In this document: piece by piece, positions 8,835 through 17,224 of the stretch
Position numbering within the stretch: position 1 is the stretch's first letter
Layout of the letters: each line of letters opens with the position of its first letter
NCBI GenBank assembly: GCA_900766815.1
Contig: CAAFWV010000099.1
Span: 1 to 44,436, forward strand
From: Lachnospiraceae bacterium
GTDB taxonomy: Bacteria > Bacillota > Clostridia > Lachnospirales > Lachnospiraceae
DNA: 44,436 nucleotides
Direction: 5' to 3'
Notes under the pieces: model-generated
The model's database searches: none
Told to the model about the DNA's origin: nothing
What the model saw: the letters and a program-made list of their open reading frames with translations, nothing else
Made by a program: the position numbers and the translations under genes

Positions 8835-9920
8835 ATGAAACAGAGAGATGAACAGTTCACAATATTGTCGGCTTTAGCGATGCTTTTGGTTATCTTAGGG
8901 CATATCAACTGGGATATACTGGGCAGGAGTCCGCTTCTGCCTTACTATTCATATCATGTGATGATATTCGTGTTCATCTCGGGCTATTTCTTCAAGCCTG
9001 AAGCTTCTGAGAAATTGTTTGAATATATCTGGCACAAGTTCAAGAAGCTGATGGTTCCGTATTTTATATGGAATGCAGTCTACGGACTGCTCGCCTGGGG
9101 ACTTAGGTTTCTTGAGTTCGAAATAGGAGGCGACTTCAATCTCTATAACCTCTTCATAGCACCCTTTATGGGCGGACACCAGTTTATGTTCAATGCAGCA
9201 GCATGGTTTGTTCCCGCGCTTTTCCTGTTTGAAGTGGTTAACATAATAATTGTGAAGGTGCTGAGAATCCTCCACCTTGATAATGAATATATCCTTGCGG
9301 CGGTCTATATCTTCGCGGGAGTGCTGGTGGTGGCGCTTGCCAAGCATGGAAGCGTTTATGACTATTACAAGATTCCCGGAAGAATCATGATAATGGCACC
9401 GGCCTTTGCACTCGGCAGACTCTATAAGCTTAAGATTAAGCAGTATGATACGATGCCGTCTGTTATCTATATACCGTTGGTGGTACTGCTTAGCTTCGTC
9501 ATGGTGAAGACTCATCCGGGACTCAATTACAGTGCTGTATGGGTGACAGGCTTCACCTCGACTATCTTCACGCCGATTGTGACCATGATTCTCGGAATCG
9601 CCTTCTGGCTCAGGGTATCTAAGCTTCTCTATATGTTGCTTGGCAAGATTGGCGGGGAGATCAGACGCTTTGTGCTTCGTATGGGCAATAATACCTATGC
9701 CATCATGATGCACCAGTTGTTTGGCTTCTTCTTCGTAAATACGATATATGCAATTATGCGATATCTCAATGTCGGCTTCGTGAGACTGTTCGACATGAGT
9801 GCATATCATAGCGATATTTATTATACCTTCGTGCCGGGTGGTGAGATATGGAAGCTTGCTTATGTGGTTGCGGGCATCGCTATTCCACTCATGATTCAGC
9901 GCGCGTGCGAGAAGGACTGA
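8835..9920 (+). CDS. Acyltransferase 3 family membrane protein
   Basis: The protein has 361 residues and about ten membrane helices. The N-terminal motif with H23 (LVILGHINWD) matches the catalytic histidine of acyltransferase-3 (PF01757) proteins such as OafA and WecH. The segment PYYSYHVMIFVFISGYFF and the later MVPYFIWNAVYG are also typical. These proteins move acyl groups, mostly acetyl, across the membrane onto glycans. It lies 2 bp after an SGNH gene and 3 bp before a pair of small transporters. I infer a role in modifying a surface polysaccharide; the substrate is not known. Confidence 0.85.
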   Translation: MKQRDEQFTILSALAMLLVILGHINWDILGRSPLLPYYSYHVMIFVFISGYFFKPEASEKLFEYIWHKFKKLMVPYFIWNAVYGLLAWGLRFLEFEIGGDFNLYNLFIAPFMGGHQFMFNAAAWFVPALFLFEVVNIIIVKVLRILHLDNEYILAAVYIFAGVLVVALAKHGSVYDYYKIPGRIMIMAPAFALGRLYKLKIKQYDTMPSVIYIPLVVLLSFVMVKTHPGLNYSAVWVTGFTSTIFTPIVTMILGIAFWLRVSKLLYMLLGKIGGEIRRFVLRMGNNTYAIMMHQLFGFFFVNTIYAIMRYLNVGFVRLFDMSAYHSDIYYTFVPGGEIWKLAYVVAGIAIPLMIQRACEKD

Positions 9921-9923
9921 TTT

Positions 9924-10274
9924 ATGGATAAGATAAAAATTAAGAATATTATTCTTCTTCAGCTCATCGTAATCATCTATACCATCAATTCCATCATCGG
10001 CAAGCTGAGCGCCGGCGAGGAATTCATGAGTATGAGATTCATCCTCTTCTATGTGGCAGAGGTGGGTGTGCTGGGAATCTATGCCCTGCTCTGGCAGCAG
10101 ATGATTAAGAGATTTGACCTGTCGATTGCTTATGCCAACAGAGCCATGGCGCTCATCTGGTCGGCAGTCTGGGCGGTTGTAATCTTCCATGAGAGCCTTA
10201 GTATTAAGAATATCATCGGTATAATGCTTGTAATAGCGGGAACCGTTGTGGTGAATACGGAGGCGGCATCATGA
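9924..10274 (+). CDS. EamA/SMR-type half transporter, first subunit
   Basis: This 116-residue protein has four membrane helices, the size of one SMR or half EamA unit (like ArnE/ArnF). It ends in VIFHESLSIKNIIGIMLVIAGTVVV, which is typical of EamA C-terminal helices. It overlaps the next gene by 4 bp (ATGA), and the two proteins are similar in size and layout, so a heterodimer is likely. In ArnE/ArnF such pairs flip undecaprenyl-linked sugars. Here the neighbours suggest flipping of a lipid-linked sugar or acylated precursor; drug efflux is less likely from context. Confidence 0.75.
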   Translation: MDKIKIKNIILLQLIVIIYTINSIIGKLSAGEEFMSMRFILFYVAEVGVLGIYALLWQQMIKRFDLSIAYANRAMALIWSAVWAVVIFHESLSIKNIIGIMLVIAGTVVVNTEAAS

Positions 10275-10606
10275 ATATGTATTTTGGAATTCTGATAATA
10301 GGAGTTACAGTCGCTGCTTTTTCGCAGATACTGCTCAAAATCGGTGCCAACAGACCGCATGTCAGCCTGATTCGCGACTATCTGAACGTCCCGGTAATCA
10401 GTGGTTATGTCCTCATGGCATTAAGCGTAGTCTGCTCAATGATAGCATTCAGAGGCCTGGATTATATGAGTGTTCCACTCATGGATGCACTTGGATTTGT
10501 CCTGGTGCCCATTCTCAGCAGACTCTTCTTCAAGGAAGGCTTCACGACCAAAAAAATAGCCGGCATCGCATTAATCGTCGCCGGCATGGTAGTGTATTAT
10601 ATATAG
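10271..10606 (+). CDS. EamA/SMR-type half transporter, second subunit
   Basis: This 111-residue protein has four predicted membrane helices. Its ending, RLFFKEGFTTKKIAGIALIVAGMVVYY, is the usual EamA/SMR tail. The start overlaps the stop of the first subunit (ATGA at 10271), so translation is coupled. It is the last gene before a strong terminator at 10619, which closes the envelope cluster. The best guess is an ArnE/ArnF-like heterodimer with the previous gene. Confidence 0.75.
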   Translation: MNMYFGILIIGVTVAAFSQILLKIGANRPHVSLIRDYLNVPVISGYVLMALSVVCSMIAFRGLDYMSVPLMDALGFVLVPILSRLFFKEGFTTKKIAGIALIVAGMVVYYI

Positions 10607-10618
10607 TTAGTGCATCGC

Positions 10619-10657
10619 GCCGGTTCCAACGTTTTATTTAGGAACCGGCTTTTCTTA
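10619..10657 (+). terminator. Rho-independent terminator of the envelope cluster
   Basis: A perfect 9-bp stem, GCCGGTTCC with GGAACCGGC, has a 13-nt loop and is followed by TTTTCTT on the + strand. The minus strand lacks a T-run, so it does not serve trmB. Confidence 0.85.
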
Positions 10658-10749
10658 TCATAAGCTCGTATACATAGACATTTCGAAGCGGTCGGTTCGG
10701 TGCGAATTGTGACTATGTGTCTCATGAATACGAATCAGTAGGAATATAT

Positions 10750-11391
10750 CTACTTCCTTCGAATAATATATTTACATATCGGATTGCCGATTGAGGAGAA
10801 GCGCTCCTCATACTCGGTCATGATATTTCCTTCCATCATCTCACTGTCATTATGCAGGTCGAAGGTATGCTTCGCAAGCTCGAAACCACCGGCCTCGACC
10901 TCCTCAAGAGCGAAATCAAACAGCACCCGGTTGTCGGTCTTAAACTCAATCTCCCCATCCTTCACAAGTATCCTATGGAATTTCTCAAGGAAACGGGCGG
11001 ACGGCAGTCGCCTCTTGGCATGTCTGTCCTTGGGCCAGGGGTCCGAGAAATTAAGATATATCCTGTCAACCTCACCCTCCGCGAAGCATTCATCAATCTT
11101 CACTGCGTCCATCAGAATAAACTTAAGATTATCAAGAGTACGCTCCTCCATCTTCTGGGTAGCGCGAAGCAGCACGCTCGAATACATCTCAATTCCTATA
11201 TAATTAATGTCCGGATGTGCCTCCGCCATATCCATTATGAAGCGTCCCTTGCCCATACCGACCTCAATGTGTATGGGATTAGCCTGTGGGAAAAGCGCCC
11301 TCCACTTACCCTTACACTCCTCGGGGTTCTGAACTACGAATCTGTTATTGGCAATTGTCTCTTCGGCGCCCTTAATATGTCTGAGTCTCAT
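10750..11391 (-). CDS. trmB: tRNA (guanine-N7-)-methyltransferase
   Basis: The 213-residue protein makes m7G46 in tRNA with SAM as methyl donor. It has the SAM-binding motif VGMGKGRFIMDMA, the acidic IGIEMYSSV segment, and the family signature FSDPWPKDRHAKRRL with the usual DPWPK residues. The C-terminal FKTDN block is present. The start is preceded on the minus strand by AGGAG at good spacing. It is the only minus-strand gene in the window and is divergent from the next gene, so its promoter lies in 11392-11613. Length matches the family. Confidence 0.95.
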   Translation of the reverse strand: MRLRHIKGAEETIANNRFVVQNPEECKGKWRALFPQANPIHIEVGMGKGRFIMDMAEAHPDINYIGIEMYSSVLLRATQKMEERTLDNLKFILMDAVKIDECFAEGEVDRIYLNFSDPWPKDRHAKRRLPSARFLEKFHRILVKDGEIEFKTDNRVLFDFALEEVEAGGFELAKHTFDLHNDSEMMEGNIMTEYEERFSSIGNPICKYIIRRK

Positions 11392-11613
11392 TGGTTTTTC
11401 TCCTGATATTATCTCTAAGTCACTAATGTCATTCCTGCGACAGTTGATATATTCTCACAACCATCAATCTATTCCTGTGACGGCTGCTTGCCATTACCGC
11501 GTCAGAAAAAGCGTTAATGGCAAAATATAAACAAAGCATTAAAAATACGTACTGTTCTATATTACAGACATTTGGTCTATCGGTAAAGTGGCAAATATGG
11601 TATTCTATAATTT

Positions 11614-12270
11614 ATGAAGAAATGTAATTACTGCAATATTTACATAAGCGGCAGGAGTAATCACTGCCCACTGTGCAACAATGCGCTTGCGGGAGAGGCA
11701 ACCTCGCCTCACTGGCCGCCTATTAAGAGGCTTAAGGTTAAGACCTTCCTGTATAAGCTTCAGGCCTTCTTAGTGCTTGCAGCGGTTATCATATGTCTGG
11801 CTTTGGATTTCCTTATGGATGTCAGGGGAGAGAGCCATTGGAGCATAGTTGCGCTTATTTGGGGACTCGGAATCGAGGGAATGGTCAGACACTTCATCAG
11901 AAGAAGACTGTCCGCTGCGGCAATTGTTACCGACATTGCGCTTGCCATCACGGTACTGCTGCTCCTTACCGGCAGGCTGCTGGATTTCCTGTATCCTATT
12001 ACTACCTATGTAGCACCCTATACGGTAGCGGCCCTGCTGCTTACCAATCTTATCCTTGCGCTGATAGACAAGAAGGGCAATGCACTGGTATATCTACTGT
12101 GTAATATACTTATGGGAATGATTCCGTATGCAATATATAGGCTCATGAAAATAGATGTTCCGCTTAGCTGGACCATCTGTCTGACGGTGAGTGTTCTGGT
12201 GCTTCTGGGTATCTGTATCTTCAGGGGCAGGAGCGTGAAGTCGGAGCTTGAGAAGAGATTAAATATGTGA
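11614..12270 (+). CDS. Zinc-ribbon membrane protein (DUF6320-like)
   Basis: The 218-residue protein opens with a zinc-ribbon MKKCNYCNIYISGRSNHCPLC (Cys pairs at residues 4/7 and about 18/21). About six membrane helices follow. This layout fits DUF6320 proteins, which in Lachnospiraceae usually precede an acyltransferase-like gene, as here (12 bp gap to the next ATG). The start is fixed by the Cys pairs. No ribosome binding site precedes it: TATTCTATAATTT lies directly before the ATG, and a TATAAT-like hexamer ends 2 bp upstream. This suggests a leaderless or very short-leader mRNA. The function is unknown. Confidence 0.65.
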   Translation: MKKCNYCNIYISGRSNHCPLCNNALAGEATSPHWPPIKRLKVKTFLYKLQAFLVLAAVIICLALDFLMDVRGESHWSIVALIWGLGIEGMVRHFIRRRLSAAAIVTDIALAITVLLLLTGRLLDFLYPITTYVAPYTVAALLLTNLILALIDKKGNALVYLLCNILMGMIPYAIYRLMKIDVPLSWTICLTVSVLVLLGICIFRGRSVKSELEKRLNM

Positions 12271-12282
12271 TTGGAAGGAATT

Positions 12283-13545
12283 ATGGCAGAGGATTGGTAT
12301 AGAGTAGACAATGTCGCCAAGGTATTCCTTGCGGCACATAATAACAGAGATACCAGGGTTATGAGAGTAAGTGCGACCCTGAATGAAGAGATAGATGAGA
12401 AGCTCTTAAACGAGGCTCTCGGTATCACCATTAAGAGCAGACCGGAGTTCCAGGTGAGAATCAGAAGAGGCTTCTTCTGGCATTACATGGAGCAGACTGA
12501 CCATGTACCGGTGGCAGTTAAGGAGAGCGGCAGACCCTGCCCGGTCCTCTATGGACGCAACTTCAGAGGAGTGCTCCATTATAAGGTTACTTACTATGAA
12601 AAACGCATAAATATTGACATCTTCCATGCAATAGCAGATGGAACGGGCGCACTGTCCTTCCTTAAGCTGCTGGTATTGAATTACCTGAGGCTGTCACATC
12701 CGGGTGAACTCAATGACCTGGTGGTAGATTCTGCGACAAGTGTGGATGACAGATATAAGAACAGCTTTGTGCAGTTCTGTGAGAAGACGGAGCGTGCCAT
12801 ACCTAAGAGGATTCTCAATAAGAAGAGTAAGGCATACCATATTCAGTCCGGCAAGCTGCCCTTTGACCAGCTTCAGTTCATGGAAGTACACATGCCGGCA
12901 AGCGGAGTCCTAAGCAAAGCCAAGGAGCTACAGGTATCAATGACCAGCTTCTTAGGCGCTACGCTTATGATGGCAATTAATGCAGACAGACCCTATATGC
13001 AGCGAAGCAAACCGATTACAATCTCGCTTCCTGTTAACCTGAGGAATTATTATCCTTCCGATACCATGCGTAACTTCTTCAATAATGTGGATGTGACACA
13101 TGTCTTCGACGGAAGTGAGACGATAGAGAGTCTGGCTCGTGAATTCGATACCGTATTTAAGGAGAAGCTGACTCCTGAGAAGATTCAGGAGCAGATGGAC
13201 AGATATCAGAGTATTGAGAGAATAGGACTTACCAGGATTACGCCGCTTGCAATCAAACAGATTGTGGTTAAGGCCTTCCAGAAGAGTGAGGATGGAAGGG
13301 TTACTGCGGTATTGTCCAACCTGGGCAGACTTGAGTTGCCCGAGGAGATGAGACCATATGTTAAGGAGGTCTCTGACTTCTGTGCAACCAATAAGCTCTT
13401 CATTACGATAACAAGTCTTGATGACGACCTGGTGCTCGGTATCGCCAATGCATATACCAATACGGGAGTAATCAGCCGCTTCATCTCGGGCATAAGGCCT
13501 GATGAGGGCGACGTCATCCTGCATTGCACGGAGGTATACAGATAA
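12283..13545 (+). CDS. Condensation/acetyltransferase-like protein with HxxxDG motif
   Basis: I start at ATG 12283, preceded by GGAAGG, rather than the in-frame TTG at 12271. The 420-residue protein has IDIFHAIADGTG, the HxxxDG active-site motif (H115, D119, G120) of CoA-dependent acyltransferases of the CAT/BAHD/condensation fold. A later SLPVNLRNYYP segment is also typical of alcohol acetyltransferase-like proteins. It sits just after the zinc-ribbon membrane protein, a pairing seen in related genomes. The next gene starts 2 bp after its stop. The acyl acceptor is unknown; a lipid or small alcohol is a guess. Confidence 0.7.
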   Translation: MAEDWYRVDNVAKVFLAAHNNRDTRVMRVSATLNEEIDEKLLNEALGITIKSRPEFQVRIRRGFFWHYMEQTDHVPVAVKESGRPCPVLYGRNFRGVLHYKVTYYEKRINIDIFHAIADGTGALSFLKLLVLNYLRLSHPGELNDLVVDSATSVDDRYKNSFVQFCEKTERAIPKRILNKKSKAYHIQSGKLPFDQLQFMEVHMPASGVLSKAKELQVSMTSFLGATLMMAINADRPYMQRSKPITISLPVNLRNYYPSDTMRNFFNNVDVTHVFDGSETIESLAREFDTVFKEKLTPEKIQEQMDRYQSIERIGLTRITPLAIKQIVVKAFQKSEDGRVTAVLSNLGRLELPEEMRPYVKEVSDFCATNKLFITITSLDDDLVLGIANAYTNTGVISRFISGIRPDEGDVILHCTEVYR

Positions 13546-13546
13546 G

Positions 13547-14182
13547 ATGGACAGATATGATGGAATAATATTTGATGTTGACGGTACCATATGGGATTCC
13601 ACACCGACAGTTACGGAAGCCTGGAACAGGGCGCTGTCTGAGGCGGGATATTCGGAAAGGGTAACGGCAGACAGACTGAAAGGTCTGTTTGGACTTCCGA
13701 TGGATGATATCATTCATGACATTCTGCCGGATTCGGACAGGGCGGAAAGAGATGCCGTAGGTGAACTCTGCTATAAATATGAGCATGAATATGTGAGCGA
13801 GATGGGTGCGGTAGTCTATGAAGGCTTAGGCGAGGCGCTGAGTATACTCAGTAAGAAGTATCCGCTCTTTGTTGTAAGCAACTGCCAGGCAGGCTATATT
13901 GAACTTATGCTTGAGAAGACAGGCTTTGGTAAATATATTAAGGACCATGTATGTCCAGGCGACACCAATATGCTTAAGGCAGAGAATATCCTGCTTATTG
14001 CAGAACGTAACGGTCTTAAGAATCCAATCTATGTAGGTGATACCCACATGGATGCTGAAGCCTGCGTGAAGGCGGGAGTGCCGATTATTTTTGCTTCATA
14101 TGGATTTGGTAAGGTTGAAAAGCCTGATTATGTAATAGATACCCCGATGGATTTGGTTAGTTTATTTGGTTTAGAGGATTGA
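13547..14182 (+). CDS. HAD family hydrolase, phosphoglycolate phosphatase-like
   Basis: I start at ATG 13547, 1 base after the previous stop and with GGAGG upstream; the frame is open further up but only over the previous gene. The 211-residue protein has motif I FDVDGTIWDS (D10 and D12), motif II VVSNCQAGY, and motif III/IV VGDTHMDAEACVKAGVP. A C1 helical cap lies between about residues 18 and 90. This is the PGP/GPH subfamily, which removes phosphate from small phosphorylated metabolites. The true substrate cannot be told from sequence. Confidence 0.85.
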   Translation: MDRYDGIIFDVDGTIWDSTPTVTEAWNRALSEAGYSERVTADRLKGLFGLPMDDIIHDILPDSDRAERDAVGELCYKYEHEYVSEMGAVVYEGLGEALSILSKKYPLFVVSNCQAGYIELMLEKTGFGKYIKDHVCPGDTNMLKAENILLIAERNGLKNPIYVGDTHMDAEACVKAGVPIIFASYGFGKVEKPDYVIDTPMDLVSLFGLED

Positions 14183-14222
14183 TGACATTATAGGAAGAAC
14201 ACACAGGGAGAGGAAAGAAATT

Positions 14223-16139
14223 ATGAGAAAGAAAATGTCAGTTCTCGCGTTTTTGCTATTGTCTGCTCTTGTTTATGCAGGCTGCGGAAGTAAACAGGCT
14301 GAGGCACCCGGGGAGGAGGCACCTGCCTCGGTGACAGAGACGGAGGCATCCGCTACGCCGAAGCCGGAGCTTGAGGAAGAGGAGACCGTGAAGGATGCGG
14401 GAATCAGTGTAGTCGAGACGGGCTTTGGTGCTGAGATTCCGGATAGCGTGAATGCATCGCCTGTAATCGTCGGTGAGAAGGGAGTCTACTTCATTGGTGA
14501 GAACAGGGTGAGCATCATGGATTTAGAGAGCGGGAATGCGCGCACGCTTTGGGAGGGCGAACGTGTAGACGGCTGGGATGAGATGAATGCCACGACGGGC
14601 GGCAAGGGAATCCTGCTTAAGGATAATCTCTACTTCCTCAATACATATTATGTGAAGAATGAGGACAGCTTCACGGTGCCGAACTATGCGCTCGTGAGAT
14701 TACAGTCCGACGGAAGCGAGTCGGAGGTTGTATACAATTACGGCGAGGAGTACGCAAGCTACAATATGTACTTCGCAGACGGCACAATATATGTGGATGC
14801 GAGCGGAGTGGGTGACCGCATCACAATAGATGCAGACGGCAAGGTAGCCGGTGTTACAGACAGCTCTCTTGCTTCTTCATCTGTGGCAATACCCGATGGT
14901 TATCATATGGTTTCATATGTGAATAACGGCAATCAGACTGCTTTCCCGGCTGATACGCTTGAGAGCATCGGCAAGCTGGTGCTGATTAATCCTGATTATG
15001 AATATGTTCTGTATGACCGTGACGGTTCGACCAGCCTGCTTGGCGGCGAAGTGAGCTCATATTACAATGGCAAGCTGCTGATCAACAGGAATACTGATGA
15101 CTACAGCGGATATGATTACGGACTTGTAGACATGAAGAGCGGCGAATATACCTATCTGTGCTATTCGGATGACAGGCTGAATATCGTTGCCATGGATAAT
15201 GACTATGTATATACTTCGGAGGATGCTGAAGACGGCAGGTCGACCATCTACAATAAGATAAGCTTAAAGAACGGCAGGATAGACATGCTGCTTGACAAGC
15301 AGTACTCGGAGGATTCGCTTGTAACCTATGTGAATGGCACCATGCCCTGCGTCCTTGATGGTAAGCTCTACACGATAACAAGTGAGAACTATGCCATGTA
15401 TAACGAGATTATCGACCTGTCGACTAAGGAAGAGACTGTAAGCGGTGAGTCGTATTATGACTCCGGAATCGGTCAGGTGGGTAAGCTTGAGAGATGCAGT
15501 GAGGAATATACTGCCCCGGACGGTACGGTGCTTATGACGGTGAATGCAGAGGTTCTGAAGGTATCGGACAGATATGCAGGTGCTTCTAAGATTAATGCTG
15601 TTATGAGTGACGTGCTTGACAGCCTGTCAAACCATGATGCCGATAGGCAGGAGGCACTAAGCTGGTATGAGGATGCCGGTGAAGATAATGCCTGGTTCCC
15701 GAGATATTCCTTTGATGCTGAGGTAAGTAAGATTACTTATCTTGATGAAAAAGTGCTCGGCTTTGAGATGAATGGCTATGATTATTACGGAGGAGCTCAC
15801 GGAATGCCCTGGAAGGACAATTATCTGTTTGACTTAGAGACTGGTGAGAGGCTGACACTGGGAGACCTTGTAGCGGTTACGGAAGAGGAGCTCGATGCAA
15901 TAGTTGTAGATGCATATAAGAATAACGGTGAGTGGGAATATTACTGGGATGAATCCGAGAATACCATTATTGAAGGTATAAGCTATGAGACGACGGACTT
16001 CACGGTGACCGAGGATGGCCTTAAGTTCTATTTCTATCCATATGCACTCGCAAGCTATGCACAGGGCTTCACATATGCGACGGTACCCTATGACAGGCTT
16101 GGAATCAGCTATCCGTTGAAGAATTATGTAACAAAATAA
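14223..16139 (+). CDS. Lipoprotein with beta-propeller-like region and C-terminal DUF4163/DUF3298-type domains
   Basis: The 638-residue protein begins with a lipoprotein signal and lipobox LVYAGC, so it is anchored by a lipid at Cys 20. A Glu/Ala-rich linker follows. Residues ~60-400 contain repeated strands with aromatic and Asp motifs, consistent with a DUF5050-like propeller. The last ~180 residues contain SFDAEVSKITYLDEKVLGFEMN, then YGGAHGMPWKDNYLFDLETG, the hallmark of DUF4163/DUF3298 (RsiV/PdaC-like) domains. These bind or sense cell-wall material in some proteins. GGGAGAGGAAA precedes the start. It may monitor or bind wall components; no enzyme motif is seen. Confidence 0.75.
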   Translation: MRKKMSVLAFLLLSALVYAGCGSKQAEAPGEEAPASVTETEASATPKPELEEEETVKDAGISVVETGFGAEIPDSVNASPVIVGEKGVYFIGENRVSIMDLESGNARTLWEGERVDGWDEMNATTGGKGILLKDNLYFLNTYYVKNEDSFTVPNYALVRLQSDGSESEVVYNYGEEYASYNMYFADGTIYVDASGVGDRITIDADGKVAGVTDSSLASSSVAIPDGYHMVSYVNNGNQTAFPADTLESIGKLVLINPDYEYVLYDRDGSTSLLGGEVSSYYNGKLLINRNTDDYSGYDYGLVDMKSGEYTYLCYSDDRLNIVAMDNDYVYTSEDAEDGRSTIYNKISLKNGRIDMLLDKQYSEDSLVTYVNGTMPCVLDGKLYTITSENYAMYNEIIDLSTKEETVSGESYYDSGIGQVGKLERCSEEYTAPDGTVLMTVNAEVLKVSDRYAGASKINAVMSDVLDSLSNHDADRQEALSWYEDAGEDNAWFPRYSFDAEVSKITYLDEKVLGFEMNGYDYYGGAHGMPWKDNYLFDLETGERLTLGDLVAVTEEELDAIVVDAYKNNGEWEYYWDESENTIIEGISYETTDFTVTEDGLKFYFYPYALASYAQGFTYATVPYDRLGISYPLKNYVTK

Positions 16140-16164
16140 AATAGATACTATACAAAGAAATATT

Positions 16165-16233
16165 TCTGTGATATATTAGGCAGTGAGATGTGCGCTACCG
16201 ATTGCGCACCAGTAAATACGCCTATTTCACAGA
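16165..16233 (+). promoter_or_regulatory. Nested hairpin in the leader of the sugar nucleotidyltransferase
   Basis: The outer stem pairs TCTGTGA (16165-16171) with TCACAGA (16227-16233), then TAGGC (16177-16181) with GCCTA (16220-16224) after an internal loop. Inside is a 6-bp stem GTGCGC/GCGCAC (16190-16195 with 16204-16209). The start codon is at 16268. It may be an RNA regulator, a protein-binding palindrome or a partial terminator; there is no T-run. Confidence 0.45.
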
Positions 16234-16267
16234 TCTTCAGATGCAGGTAAACAGCAGGAGGAAGACT

Positions 16268-17179
16268 ATGAACAGACCTACATTGGTTATATTGGCGGCA
16301 GGTATGGGAAGCAGATACGGAGGACTCAAGCAGATTGACCCGGTTGACGAGCAGGGACATAAGATTATTGATTTCTCCATATATGATGCCAGGGAGGCAG
16401 GCTTCGAGAAGGTTGTATTCATTATAAAGCATGCTATTTATGAAGACTTCAAGGAGATGGTCGGCGACCCCATATCAAAGCATATGGAAGTGGAATATGT
16501 ATTCCAGGAGCTTGAGGACGTACCGGAGGGCTTCGTCATTCCCGAAGACAGAGTAAAGCCATGGGGAACAACACATGCGCTTATGTGCTGCAAGGATGTG
16601 ATCGATGCTCCGTTTATGGTAATCAATTCCGATGATTATTACGGAAGGGATGCCTACAAGGTTATGTATGATTTCCTAACCGATACAGCTTCGGATGAGA
16701 CAGCTTATGCAATGGTTGCATACGAACTTGGCAAGACCCTGACAGAGAAGGGAAGCGTTACCAGAGGAGTGTGCAATGCTGATGATAAGGGATATCTCAG
16801 TCACATAGTTGAACAGAAGAACCTTATCAAGACAGAAAGCGGTGCGGCATACTCAGATGACGGCGAGAACTTCGCTCCCATAGATGCACTTACTCCCGTA
16901 TCAATGAATATGTGGGGCTTTAAGAAGAGCGTATTCGATGAATTCGGCAGGTGCTTAGACGATTTCTTCGCAAATAAGGTGAAGGACAATCCTCTTAAGG
17001 CAGAGTGTCTGATACCGACAGAGGTAGACGGACTGATCAAGTCGGGTAAGGCTACGGTTAAGATGCTGAGTTCAAGTGATAAGTGGTTCGGCGTTACCTA
17101 CAAGGAGGACAAGCCTCATGTGGTTGCCGCAATCAAGGCACTTAAGGATAGCGGAATGTATCCTGAGAAATTATGGTAG
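16268..17179 (+). CDS. Sugar-phosphate nucleotidyltransferase
   Basis: I start at ATG 16268, with AGGAGGAAG upstream; an in-frame ATG at 16190 lies in the hairpin leader and lacks a site. The 303-residue protein has the N-terminal nucleotide-binding signature LVILAAGMGSRYGGLKQ, a variant of the usual GxGTR loop, then VINSDDYYG for the metal-binding acidic pair. It is a single-domain NTP transferase that makes a nucleoside-diphosphate sugar. It is followed after 45 bp by galE, so UDP-sugar supply is likely. Whether it makes UDP-glucose cannot be decided; it is not a canonical galU. Confidence 0.8.
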   Translation: MNRPTLVILAAGMGSRYGGLKQIDPVDEQGHKIIDFSIYDAREAGFEKVVFIIKHAIYEDFKEMVGDPISKHMEVEYVFQELEDVPEGFVIPEDRVKPWGTTHALMCCKDVIDAPFMVINSDDYYGRDAYKVMYDFLTDTASDETAYAMVAYELGKTLTEKGSVTRGVCNADDKGYLSHIVEQKNLIKTESGAAYSDDGENFAPIDALTPVSMNMWGFKKSVFDEFGRCLDDFFANKVKDNPLKAECLIPTEVDGLIKSGKATVKMLSSSDKWFGVTYKEDKPHVVAAIKALKDSGMYPEKLW

Positions 17180-17224
17180 AATCCCATCGGGGCATAGATT
17201 GAGATTGTGTAACAGGAGGTTAAT

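Noticed and set aside
8949..10190. 413-codon minus-strand frame opposite the acyltransferase gene
   Set aside because: His-rich, no motif, no start signal. It mirrors the codon bias of the real gene on the other strand.
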